The notes beneath the pieces are model-generated. The model worked only from the letters and a program-made list of their open reading frames with translations. It had not been told where the DNA came from and made no database searches. Of a stretch of DNA of 64,000 nucleotides, positions 38,301 to 50,600 are shown piece by piece; position 1 is the stretch's first letter; each line of letters starts with the position of its first letter. The DNA lies in assembly GCA_963662175.1 (NCBI GenBank), contig OY759216.1, forward strand, positions 33,621,087 through 33,685,086, given 5' to 3'. Both the position numbers and the translations under genes were made by a program. Source of the stretch: Aradus depressus. Lineage: Eukaryota; Arthropoda; Insecta; Hemiptera; Aradidae.

Positions 38301-41300
38301 GCGTGTCCTCTCTCTCCCTCCCCCCGTAATCATCCAATCAAGTCACCGTTTAAGTAACAGCGTATGAAAGTTCCACGAATAACAGAGTGTATCTGGTACA
38401 TCTTCTATTTTTTCATTAAATCCAATGTTTACACCAGGCTAAAACTCCGGTAGAGTGCTCTGCTACAAACACAGGAATATAAGTGTTATTTCCCGGGATT
38501 GCTGAGTAACCGGATAGTATGATCCAATATGTAAATGCGTAAAGAAAAAAACAATACCGAAGAAGGCATAAGAAGCACATGACTGAGACGCTGTAAAGAG
38601 CCGCTCCAACGAAATAAAAAATGTATAACATTTGTACAATTCGATGAGAAACAAAAAAATCGCTGGTGAATCACCGACAATGTACTTCCCCACCATTAAT
38701 AAATCAACTTAGTAGTTGCTCTCCCTCCAAAAATCAATCTACCGTTTGGGCTAAAAATCAATAATTGATAGAGCTTCCGAACCCTCAATTTGTGTCGATA
38801 CATTTATTACAACGCCAGTTATTAGAGTTTTTGGGTTAAACCCTCCCCCACTCTTCCCCTTTGATAGGTCCTCAAAGGGTTCTGGGTATACATATAACAT
38901 TTTGTGTGGATACATTTATTCTATCGGGAGTTATCGTATTCAGGGACACACTCACATTGACAGAGAGACATCACTTTTTTTTGTTCATTTTTGGAATCAA
39001 GGGAGTGAGACGGAAAACATGAAATTCCAGTGAAAACACAACATCGAATTTCTGACCGTTTACATAACTTCCTCTATACATCATACAGCTGGGGAAGTAA
39101 AAAATGTAATATACCTTGGCAGTTTCTTCAAAGTTTTGTTGTTCTTCTTTCTGCCTCTGGATCTCGAGAACGTTGCAGCCAACTTCAGAGTGCGACTTGA
39201 GCATCACTTCAAACAATTCGTCGAGCCACTTTATAGCCTAAGAAAAACGAAACGAAATGATAAACGATAATAATAATGTAAATTAATATTTGAATCGGTA
39301 AACAAATAAAAAAAAAAAAGTTTATTAGTGGTATTGTCTAATTTCACATAATATATGGAGGGGTCAGTGCACAAGTGAACCAAGTCCATTTTTTTCACTT
39401 TGTGAGGTTTTTCGTGCTAAATAGGCGTAAAAGTAATATCTTTCAGTGCTACAGTGAACCAAGTCCTTAGTTCATTTTAACGCCGCAGGATATCAGCTTG
39501 AATCAAGTCCTTGGCCCCAGTTTTTCATTTATTTCAGAGCGCTAGTGAACCAAGTCCATAAACCCATTATTCTGATTGTTTTAGTTGACAGTTTATTTAA
39601 TGAAAGGACAACCGTTTCAGCTATAATGACATTTATTACTACGGTGCACCTCAGAATTGATTATGAAAAAAAAAATTTGAGAGCCAATTGCTCGGAATCA
39701 AATGTGATGGACTTGGTTCACTTGTGCTCTGAACCCTCCATATATACATGGGAGTACTTTCGGTATTTCTTCCATCCTCAGCCAAAAGCATAAGTGATAA
39801 GACTCAATACCGAAAGTACTCCCATGTATATATATTATGTGAAATTAGACAATACCACTAATAAACTTATGTTTTATTTCATTTAAGTCCATTTGAATTA
39901 TTTCACAATATCTCTGAAATAATGTCAGTTTTCATAATAAAAAAACAGTAAGTACTCAAAAATGTCAAAGGTAATACGTAGTTACATATTCATATTCATC
40001 AATTATGACATTGTTGAATTAGTGCAGGACATTTCAAAATTCAAAATTGCAATCATTACCTGAGCAGCGTCGCTCTCATAGGTGAAGACATGTGAGGCTT
40101 GCTGGAGGGTGACCCTCTGTAACTCTGCATTATCCCTGAAGAGCTGGGATCTAGCACGGGACATGTCTAGGATCTCCGAGATGTTGGAGATGTCTGGAGC
40201 ATAGTCGACGCACACCTCACGACCTAGCGAGTCTTTGACGGGCATCGAGAGCAGATCTGACAGTTTCTCACCTTCCCGCATCACCCACTCCTCCAGCTCA
40301 TCTGCAAACAGACTGACACACTTAACACAAGAAAGAAAAAAGGAAGAAATCCAGGATGAACATTCTTCAAAAACTAAGTTATGAAAATTGAGAGAGAACC
40401 CTGATGCAATTATACTTCCCAGCAATGGAGGTTATGTAATCGGTAAGAAATTCAAAGCTGAGGTTTTACCGAAATTTCAAGCTTTCCTACTCTTTGGTTC
40501 CAAGAATGAAGAGATAAAATTCCAATATGTATGTCTGTGAATAAGATAACTCTCGATAGAATGAATATGTCGACATGAAATTTTATAAGTGTATCCAAAT
40601 CTCTCCTCCCTCCACTATCCAAGGAAATGCGTCTGTTCCAGCCGCGTTAGGATTTTGTTCTATCAGAAGACATCCTAACAAACTGAACTTCAAAAGCTTT
40701 GGGCAGGACTTGACTTTCTCTCTTAAGGCCCAGCTCTCCGCAATGTAGAGAGGTAGACAGCTTAAAATGGTACTTAGCTCTATGATTTTAATAGTTTACT
40801 CTTACTCTCAAAACAAAAGTTAAAATATTTATTATTGTGACATTTTAGAGCAGATCCCCGAACTAGTTCACCCTTTCTCCAAGATATATCCACATTAAAA
40901 ATCACTTTTCACTAGGAGGGTCTAGTTAAAAGCGTACCTGCGACTACAAGTAAATGTAGCTTAAATGTACTCGATAAAATTGAAAAATCTATATTTTTTG
41001 AGCTAATCGCCTTATTTTGCTCTTCTTGTTTCTCGCACTGTCTCACTAATCCAGACATACATTTGCCAACTTACCAATAGTTGACTGGCACTCCTGAAGC
41101 TGTAGCAGAGTGGAATGTGCCTTATCCAGGATTCCAACGTCTGGCGTCATCACTAGCTTTTCGTAAACGTCACTTGTCGTCTGGAAATACTGAAAAATAA
41201 ATAACAACAAAGTCGAAAAAATATTCAATATGTAGGGATGTTACATGATTCTTGTTTATAAGGTGAATAAAAGTGATGAGTGACGTTCGGAAGAGTTGCC

Positions 41301-44300
41301 ACACACTAAACCCCTATTCACTCTTAGTTTCTTCTACCTGATGATGCAAGCAATGCTAATAAAACAATTTTAGACAGGAAGACATGAAATACAAAATAAT
41401 AAACCACATATAAAAAGAGAATAATTGCTAAGTGTACTCTAGAATATTGAAAAAATAATTAAAATTGTATCTTGCCTGAGCGACGAGTCTGAAGAATCGT
41501 GCCGACGAAATCAGTATATTTCTTCGCCTCTCCAAGCGGGAAGCAAAACCCCGAATGACGAAGTCCATGAAATCCCTCTGTGCCTTAAGATCGTCAGGGA
41601 TCTCAAGTCCTGAGCAGTCTAATTTGTGCAGTAGCTCCGCGTATTGCCCATACGTTTCCTGCTTCACAACAGGAAAAATATATGAATTACTTAATTTTTT
41701 TTTTTTTTTGCTTGAACATTATACGCTTTTTAAAGAATTTTCTCTTAAGGTATACAACTTTAAATAGAGCAGAACACACATTTAACAACGCCTGGGATAA
41801 ATACACCTTGTCTAATCCGAGGGTTACTGTATGGCTAATATCACAGGCTGACCTCTTACAGACTTTATTATTTTATGCCAGCAGGCTTTCGAGGTTGCCG
41901 TCATCACCAGGCAGTCTGGTAAAACAATCAGGCTGATGATGAGGGCAAACTCGAAAGCTGGCTAACATAAAATAATAAAATCTGTGAGGTCAAACCACAT
42001 TTTTATTTTGCAACCTGTGACATAATCACTTCTCAGTACATCAGCCATTATCACATTATTATTAGTAGGTACGTAATGTGTCTTTCAATAATTTACTCTT
42101 TAACTCCAAATACTCCAAATAAAATTAAAAGACTGTGGCGTGAAAACTTGAAGGTTCGACGTCATGCAAAATGATCGGATTTTGCTGCGTTCACTGTGTG
42201 TATGGGCTTAATTACCATTTTCGATATAGACTTCAAGCAAATAACAGTGATATTATTTTGTATTTAATGGTTCCATTAAAAAGTCAAAATAAATGTTACT
42301 CAAGTATTTAACAACTGCTAATATTAATAGTAATAATAGAGGAATATAGTTATACATTTTACAGATAGTGTCAAGGGCTGGCTTAGAAGCAGTTTGAAAC
42401 TATATACAGGAGCCAATCTCATCTGATTATTGTTATATAGGTCCCACTGATATAGAAAAGAGTTGTCAAATCCCTATATGGCTCATTTTCAAGAAAGTCT
42501 TTCAAAATGGTGGAATAGGCTCTCACGAAATTTATTATATCTCCTGTTATTTGTTTGATTTAAATGATCACGCACCCGACAGGAGAGCTCTAGCTGTTCG
42601 TGCTCCCGCCGCAGCTGCTCTGCCGAGGTGATGTCGTATCCAACGTTACAATGTGAGGTCAGAAGTTCCTCTCCTTTGGTGAGGAGCCATTCTGTCACAG
42701 AACGGACCCCACTCTCCAGCTTCTCAACCTCCTAGAAAACACAACATAAACGTAATAATAAAAACAAGAATCTTGTCTCCATCTAAATCTATAGGAACAT
42801 GGTAGGAAATTGAAGTACCAAAAACAGCTGAAAATATAAATACAAAAATATATTTATAACATATATAATCATAACAATCTCGAAGCTTAGGTCGGTCATC
42901 TTGTACAAAATATACAAGATTCTTGAAGATATTTCAGAGTCTGTGAGAGCAATCATCATGTTTCAACTTGATAGAGCCCCACCGCACTTCAATCAATGGC
43001 CGAATTGGCTCAATGTTACTTATCAAAATTGGATAGGGCGAGGAGTCGCGTGGCCACAGAGATCTCCAGATCCGTTTTTTTTTTTTTATGTTTGGGGTGT
43101 CTAAAATCCAGAAGTATACAAGATGAAAGTGAATAAAAATAGGTCAAGTGCAAACTATACTTGCACTATTAGTGTTCCGTCCCATCAGCCCCTCACTTAA
43201 ATTAAACGTGTAAGGACAAAAGTTGTTCCTTACGTCGTGAGAAATATTTTTTGTCCAAAAACGTTTTCTTTAAAACCAATGGATCAGCAGTTATAAGGAA
43301 ATTGTTGAAACAATTAAATTGTTTATAACAATTGATCGCGCTAAAATTTTTCAATCCTGATAATTTTGGCTCAATCTACACCTAATTCTCAAGGTTCATT
43401 ATTTTTTTTAGACTTTTCTGAGCAATCCTTCTGGTGATAAGGGTGGGACACAGCAATTATTAAGCGTTTTTCCCGAAAAATGTTTAATAAAAGGCATAAA
43501 AAAATTCATCATAATATATATTATATATTGTTGAATTCGTGCTTCAATAAGCTTTCGTTTGACTCTCTACGCGATGCCCTTGTAAAACATTTTTTTTCCA
43601 TTTCCTAATTTACCCGCTGAAATTAACCCCCAGAATCAAAATTCAACTCTTCATACGTCACGTCTATAATTGGGCCACCACACTCTATCTCTTGTGCTAA
43701 ATTTCAAATTTTTACGTCGAATAATTTCAGAAAAAATCGCCTAAGACGGACACCGAAATGATTCCATAAGGATTCCGTTTTGCTAATTTTGGCGCGGAAC
43801 ACTAAGAATGAAGACGACTTGCGCCATTTAAGTTCGCATTACTCAATTCCCCTTGAATGACAGTGGCTGATACTAATGAGAGATCGACCTTATAAAATAT
43901 AACTGCTTCTTCAATATCTTTGTAAGGTTTTCCAATGCAATACAACAGCAGAATGTTTTGAAAAGAACTTATCATTTCACCGTGCGGAGAAAATCTGTCA
44001 GTAAGATTGGAAATGATACAAGTACGGTACGAACAAGCAGCGATGATAATACTCTTCGGCGTTGTTGGAAGGTAGGTTGTCTCAGTTCCTTTGAATTCCT
44101 CAACATTTATTAAATACTTACATAATATATAAAGAGGGTGGTCAACTTCCCCTGTAGCCACCCCCCTGGTTACTTATATACACAAATAAATAATATGGAT
44201 ATCTTAATTTCTTCATTACTCTTGGTAAATCCTCTTTTGATTTATTTTTCATGTCGAATTTTGTTTTATAAGTTTTACTTTTCATAAGCCTTTTATCATC

Positions 44301-44622
44301 TTCAAACGTTGCCCTATTGGATTCTTATAAATTGATTATATTTAATTTTCAATTTATTTAACTAAGTTGCAATATAAGGTTTAGATCTTAGAATGTATTT
44401 ATAGTTTAATGGACAACTAGCGAAGACAGTTATACAGATTACTTCACAAATGAAATTAACAAGTGCATCACAATGTCAAGAAAAAGTCTCAATTAATCGA
44501 TTGACTTTGTCGAGTAAGTAAAATGACCAATTACCTCGTCTCCCAACTTTGCGCCCTCCAATCGCGGCCAGACATATAAGATATGTTGCTTCGCCATGGT
44601 TGCACACAGTGGCGTATATATG

Positions 44623-44654
<32 letters not shown>

Positions 44655-47600
44655 AAGGGCCCCCCCCCCCGCCCGAAATAAAGAAAATATTAATATAAAC
44701 TATTTCTTCCTTACAACAAATTCTACCAGAATTTTGTGCCAAAACAGATTTCAGGTCATTAGAAGCTGCTTATAACTTCTACGAAGAAGATTTGGCACAT
44801 AAAGAAGTTGTGCAAAGTGAATTTCTGTTGTGGAAAGAAAAGTGGAGTTTGGAAAAATCTGAAAACCGTCCTAAAACAGCCATTATTGCTCTGGAAAAAT
44901 GTGACAAGAATTTCTTTCCCAACATTTATATTCTCCTGAAACTATTAGCAGTTCTGCCTGTTTCTGTTGCATCTGTGGAACGAAGCTTTTCAAGTTTAAG
45001 AAAATTGAAGACATACTTAAGAAACTCCGCATCGGAAAGTAGGCTCAATGGTCTATCGTTACTATCAATCCATCGAGATGTGAAAATAGGCGATGCAGAC
45101 GTTCTGGATAAGTTTGCAAGTGTCCCAAGAAACCTGGACTTTGTTTTGTAAAGAAAACAACCTAAAGGAAACCATTTTTTTAATTTGATATTCACTTATT
45201 TTTTATAACTCAAAAATATTATACCTAATTCAAAATATTATAATTATATATTCAATTTTGTCTGTCGTAAAAACTTACTTTATTTCTTAACCCCCATAAA
45301 AACAGTTCTTTGGTCTTTATCAAATACTTACAAATAACTACATAACTGATATACTTAGCTAGTTTATTTTTTAAAAAAGCTTCAAATTAAATTAAAAAAG
45401 TTAAAAGCAAAAACAATAAAATTTAATTTTTCTGGGAGAAGTCCCTATGGGACCGCCAATCCTGCTACCTCTGGTAATACAAGGTGATACTTTTTTTTTT
45501 CTTATAAAATCGGCCTAGTGCCCCCCCCCCCCCCCCGAAATTTTTTCCTATATACGCCACTGGTTGCACATACCTTAGTGTCTACTATAAACTTGTTGAG
45601 TGCAGTCCAGGCCGCATGGAGCGCCCCCGTCCTGCTCCTCATACAGGAGAGCTCTCGGTCCAGCCTCTCTCGCGTGTCCAGCACATCTTGTCCTATCGTC
45701 TCTGTCATTCTCCCCATTCCCAGCTCCTCCAACAGACCTCTCCCTGACAACCAAACAAATACCAATATCAAACAACTAATAAAAGTGGGTGGAACGCTTT
45801 ATTTTTATACTGTCTTCCCATCAGCCAATTACTATACATTAAGTGAAGCAGTATTGTTGAAGCTACAGCTTGACAAATTAGATGTTCCATAGAAGGAGGA
45901 AGGAAAAGAAGATTCAGGCAAAAATAACAGCAGGGTGTTCTAGTAGATGGACAAAACGTTATTACGAGGTTTTTCATGATCAAATACAAATGGGGTTACA
46001 AATTATATGTCGTATTCTTGACTTCTTTTTTTATGAGCCCAATTAAACTATTTTTAATGTGAAAATGTGAGAAACAAAATATGTTCCAAATGAAAATGTC
46101 TTTCATACTGACTGCACCTTTTTCACATAAAATTAATTGTAACTGAGAAAACATGAAGTAACTTGTACTGACAAAGTAAAACCTGTCTCTGTATTCCATA
46201 CGTCATTCCTGAATAGGCATGTACGAAATATGTTCAGCAATTTTCTCGTGATGATGGAATAAACATAATACGTACGTGCGAAAGCTTAAACAACTTGTTT
46301 GGTCTTTGTTTGACTTCAAATGGATATAACTAGGCCTACCTTACCTCCGGTTTACGCCCGGACAGTCCGGGTTTTGAGTCTTGGTCCGGATTTCTGTCAA
46401 AAATGGATTCAAAAAAATAAAAATTTATAATATTAAACTTCCACAAATTATGAATATCTCGAGTCATATAAACAAAGTAAAGGTACTATATAGCGCGCTT
46501 GGTGACGGTGTAGGGGAGGTGGTGGCAATCGTCTCGCTCGCTCATCAGTCGCATCATTGTTTTTTTTTAAACAATTTTTTAATTTACTACTACGTACTAT
46601 GTTGAACGGTCATTTTCATTAATGAAAAACATGTGTACGCCTGAAAGAAATCTCAAAACTCCAGTAGTCAGAGAATTGCTAAATATAAAAGTTAATGATT
46701 TCAATTGTAGTACTTTTTATGATAGAATATGTCTGTATATATATATATATATATATTTTTTTTTTTTTTATCGTTTCTTTCTGATAGAGCTGTGGAGTGT
46801 CCGGGGTTAACTTTTGAAAATTATGGTAGGCCTAGATACTCGTATAACTCTAATATTTTTTCAAAAATACCCAACATACAGACAGCCATCCCCTTACAGT
46901 TTTATTTGTAAAGATTATATGCATAATCCCCAACACTGGGCGGAGGGACAGTCAGTCTTCCAAACCGCTCGACTCGTGGCCTTTACTACAGATAAGTACC
47001 TTGTTGAATGAGTGCGGCCGAGTTCTGTGCAGTATTGTTATAAGTGGCTCGGGTCTGGGTCATGGTACGGGCAGCGTTATTGGAGCCCTCTTTGGCCCCC
47101 AGGAGAAGACGAGTCACTCGTTCCAGCTCGCTCTGCACCTCTCCACTCTCGTATAGCAGGGAGTCGGCTCGCTGCAACAGAAACAACCAATCCATCTATT
47201 ATTATACTCAACAACGAAAAGAAACGCTCGCTACCAATCGAAAACTGAAATCCGCTATTCTGCCTCGTACAGAGAAGTTCTCTGTACGAAGCAGAATAAC
47301 CGGATTTTAAAGTACGACAATTCGGAGTGGAATACGTTTTACTTTTCCGCGCTCCTTCCAAGGTCTCGTTTGTTTTAATTTTATAATTTTTAGATTAAGT
47401 GTAGAGAAAAATGTGAGAACTTAGGCTAAAATTACATTGTATTATTCCCTAGCCGCTATATAGCGAGAAAATATCTGAACCTCAAATTATAAATATGTTA
47501 TTATATTAGATGTCGCTCAAAAAGCAAAAAGAACATGTGGACACTTGTAACCTATTAAAAAATAATATTCATGTGCATCACCAAATTTATTTTAACTATT

Positions 47601-50600
47601 CCCCTACTTCAACACTTGATTGTGATTTTTATTCAATGTATCATACATCGTAGTCAATGCATATTATTTATCACTATTTGGTCATTTTCTTTTGTTATAA
47701 TTTATCATTTTCATTTATATCTACATTGTTATTCATTTAGTTATTTTAAAGATAGAAAAAGCTTCTGATTTTAATTTAGTTTAATATTCTCATATTCATT
47801 TAGTTAAATACACAAACATTATTTCATGCATATCACTTATAAATTAGTTTAACTTGTTAGAATTTAATAGTTGTATCTTTAATTTTAGTTAAATCACTGT
47901 TATTGAAAAGGGGGAAAAATTTCAAACCAAACAAATTCGTAACTGTAGAGCCCCGGGGACATGCAAATTGAAATTCCAACCCCTATTCTTACCTGATAAG
48001 TAAGCAAACTGACTAAGTTTATAACTAAAACTGGGGATGGTGTAATACCGAAACCAGTAATATATGAATAACATTTTTTGAAATAAACAATATAACAAAA
48101 AGGAGTTGTTTTATTTATTTATTATAAGCTTCAACAATATGTCCGAGTTTTTAAACTCAAAAGTTCATACTCAAATCATAATAAGGTGCCTTCTCTGTGA
48201 TAGGTTTCACAACCTGAACCAGAAAACATCTTCAATGGTTCCATCTGTAAAATAATAATAATAACAGAGGGAAGACAATGTCACGTTGCCATCTGATAAC
48301 TTTCATTCTACGACATATACCGTCTAATATTCTATAATCTACTCATTAAAACACAACATGGACTTGAAAAAATAAAATAAAACTTGTTTATTTAAGATAT
48401 TGTCTAATTTCACTAACTATATATAAATGGGAGTACTTTCGGTATTTCTACCATCCTCAGCCAAAAGCATAAGAGACAAGACTAAGGTAATTAAAAAAAA
48501 AAAAAAAAAAAAAATTAACTTAGTCTTATCTCTTATGCTTTTGGCTGAGGATGGTAGAAATACCGAAAGTACTCCCATGTATATATAGTTAGTGAAATTA
48601 GACAATATCTTAAAAATACCGAAAGTACTCCCATGTACATATAGTTAGTAAAATTAGACAATATCTTAAATAAACAAGTTTTATTTCATTTTTTCGAGTC
48701 CATTTGAATTATATCACAATATCTCTGCAATAATGTCAGTTTTCAAAAACATAACATGTTTGAATATACATAATATAAAATATAATATAATTGAAGTTAC
48801 AAAAACACAGTACAACACTACTTACAATTCGGTCTTTGAGCCAAGCGTCTCGGTCGTAGGATAAGGTGCCTCCAAGATCTTCAGGAAGCTGTGAAGGGTC
48901 TATGTACTTGTGCAGTCTTGACGGGGGAATGTAGATCGGCTGAAAATATTAAGAAGAAATAAATAAAACAATTTAATGAAAAAAAATACAGTCAACTAGG
49001 TCTCAAAAGGTTTTCAAACTAATAATTATATTCAAAAAAATACTGTTTATACATTATGGTTTTATTTAACAACCCAAACACGGCCTGGTACAACTCAAAA
49101 ATTATGTCAGGTTGATAAGTAGTTAAATAATAAAAGTAGTTAAATAATAAAAGTAGTTAAATAATAAAAGTAGTTAAATAATAAAAGTTGTTAAATAATA
49201 AAAGTAGTTAAATAATAAAAGTAGTTAAACGACAAAAATATTTAACTGTGTATTATTTTGAGCTAAATTAAAAACGATTAGTTATCAAAAAGAAGTTGAC
49301 AAATAATTACAAGAAAATATTTTCATCTTTAGTTATAAAAAAGTGATTCGCAAAAATATTTTATTTTATTTTTTTATCAATATTCAATATTTCCCAACTC
49401 TAGTGGAGCCCAATTGGGTTTAGGGGCTTGCATATTTTTTTGACAACAATAACGCCTAACTTGGAAAAATAATATTTGTAAAAACATTTATAAATAATTT
49501 TATTCTAACTAATAAGCGATTATTATAAATTAAATTATTTCATAAATGTCAAGAAGACAAGCAGCAGAGTTGTATAATGGCTAATTGTAAGACTACCTCA
49601 GAGTTAGATCGGGCACAGTGCTCCATGCCCTTGTCCCAGAATACCTCCGGCCGAAGTACCAGACAGGAGATGTTCTCTTCAGCAGAAAGACTGACTAGAG
49701 CTCGAGAAGCCGCCGTTCTCCGGCCTCCCAAGCTTTCCACAACCAGTCGGAGTCCCGACCTTCTTGTTTCTTCACTGAAAAAAAATCGTAGCAAACCGTT
49801 AACAAATATGACAAAAACTGAAATACAACTCTTGCATCCACGAGCAAAATAAACAACAATTGACCAAGTAAGTTTTTACTCCCCGTCTAAAACCAATCGA
49901 CCGATAATGCTGAAAATACATAGATGCAATACACAGGGCCTCGCAAATCAAATTTCGTGTCGATACATTCATTAATTTTAGGGATCTGGAACGGAGCCCA
50001 TCTACCTCGACCCCCTCCTGCTCTTCGACCAACCTCGCTAAAAGTCCATGGATGTTGTCCTTGGGAGTTTTGGATTTAAATATAAAATTTCATTTCGATA
50101 CATTCATTACATCGGAAATTATTAGGGATTTGGATTTAAGCCCTTCCCCCTTCCCTTTGACTAAAAATTATTAGGTGTCATCCTCATGAGGTTATGGATA
50201 CACATATAAAATTTCATGTCGATATATTTTTTTTTAGAAGAAGAGTTTATTATAACAGTCGCATTTACAGAGATACAATTATACAATAAGGTTCTTTAAC
50301 CATTACCCTTATACACTAAATACAAACAAAAATGATCAGTTAAATTAAAAACAATGCTACTGCTTAGGAGTAAATTTTAAAAAACTCTTAAAGGAAAAAA
50401 AATACAAATACAAAGTAACTGAAATGAATAGAAAATAAATTAATAAACATTCAAAAACAGAGATTATAATTTAAAATCGTGAACGGATATTGTTGTGTTT
50501 CCCTCCCTGAGTTTTCCTTATTTTCTTTACCAAAACGTTTTGATTTGTGTCACACTTAAGTAAAAAAGATGTATTGCTTGCAAGACCAGCCCACACAGGG

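Noticed and set aside
43802..44161. 119-codon minus-strand frame in intron 5
   Set aside because: It lacks acceptor/donor sites in the gene's phase and any SESTD1 or transposase similarity.
45518..45892. 124-codon plus-strand frame beside the hAT element
   Set aside because: It is antisense to SESTD1-like exon 5 and begins in the poly-C end of the hAT element.
49577..49852. 91-codon plus-strand frame
   Set aside because: It is antisense to exon 2 of the SESTD1-like gene.
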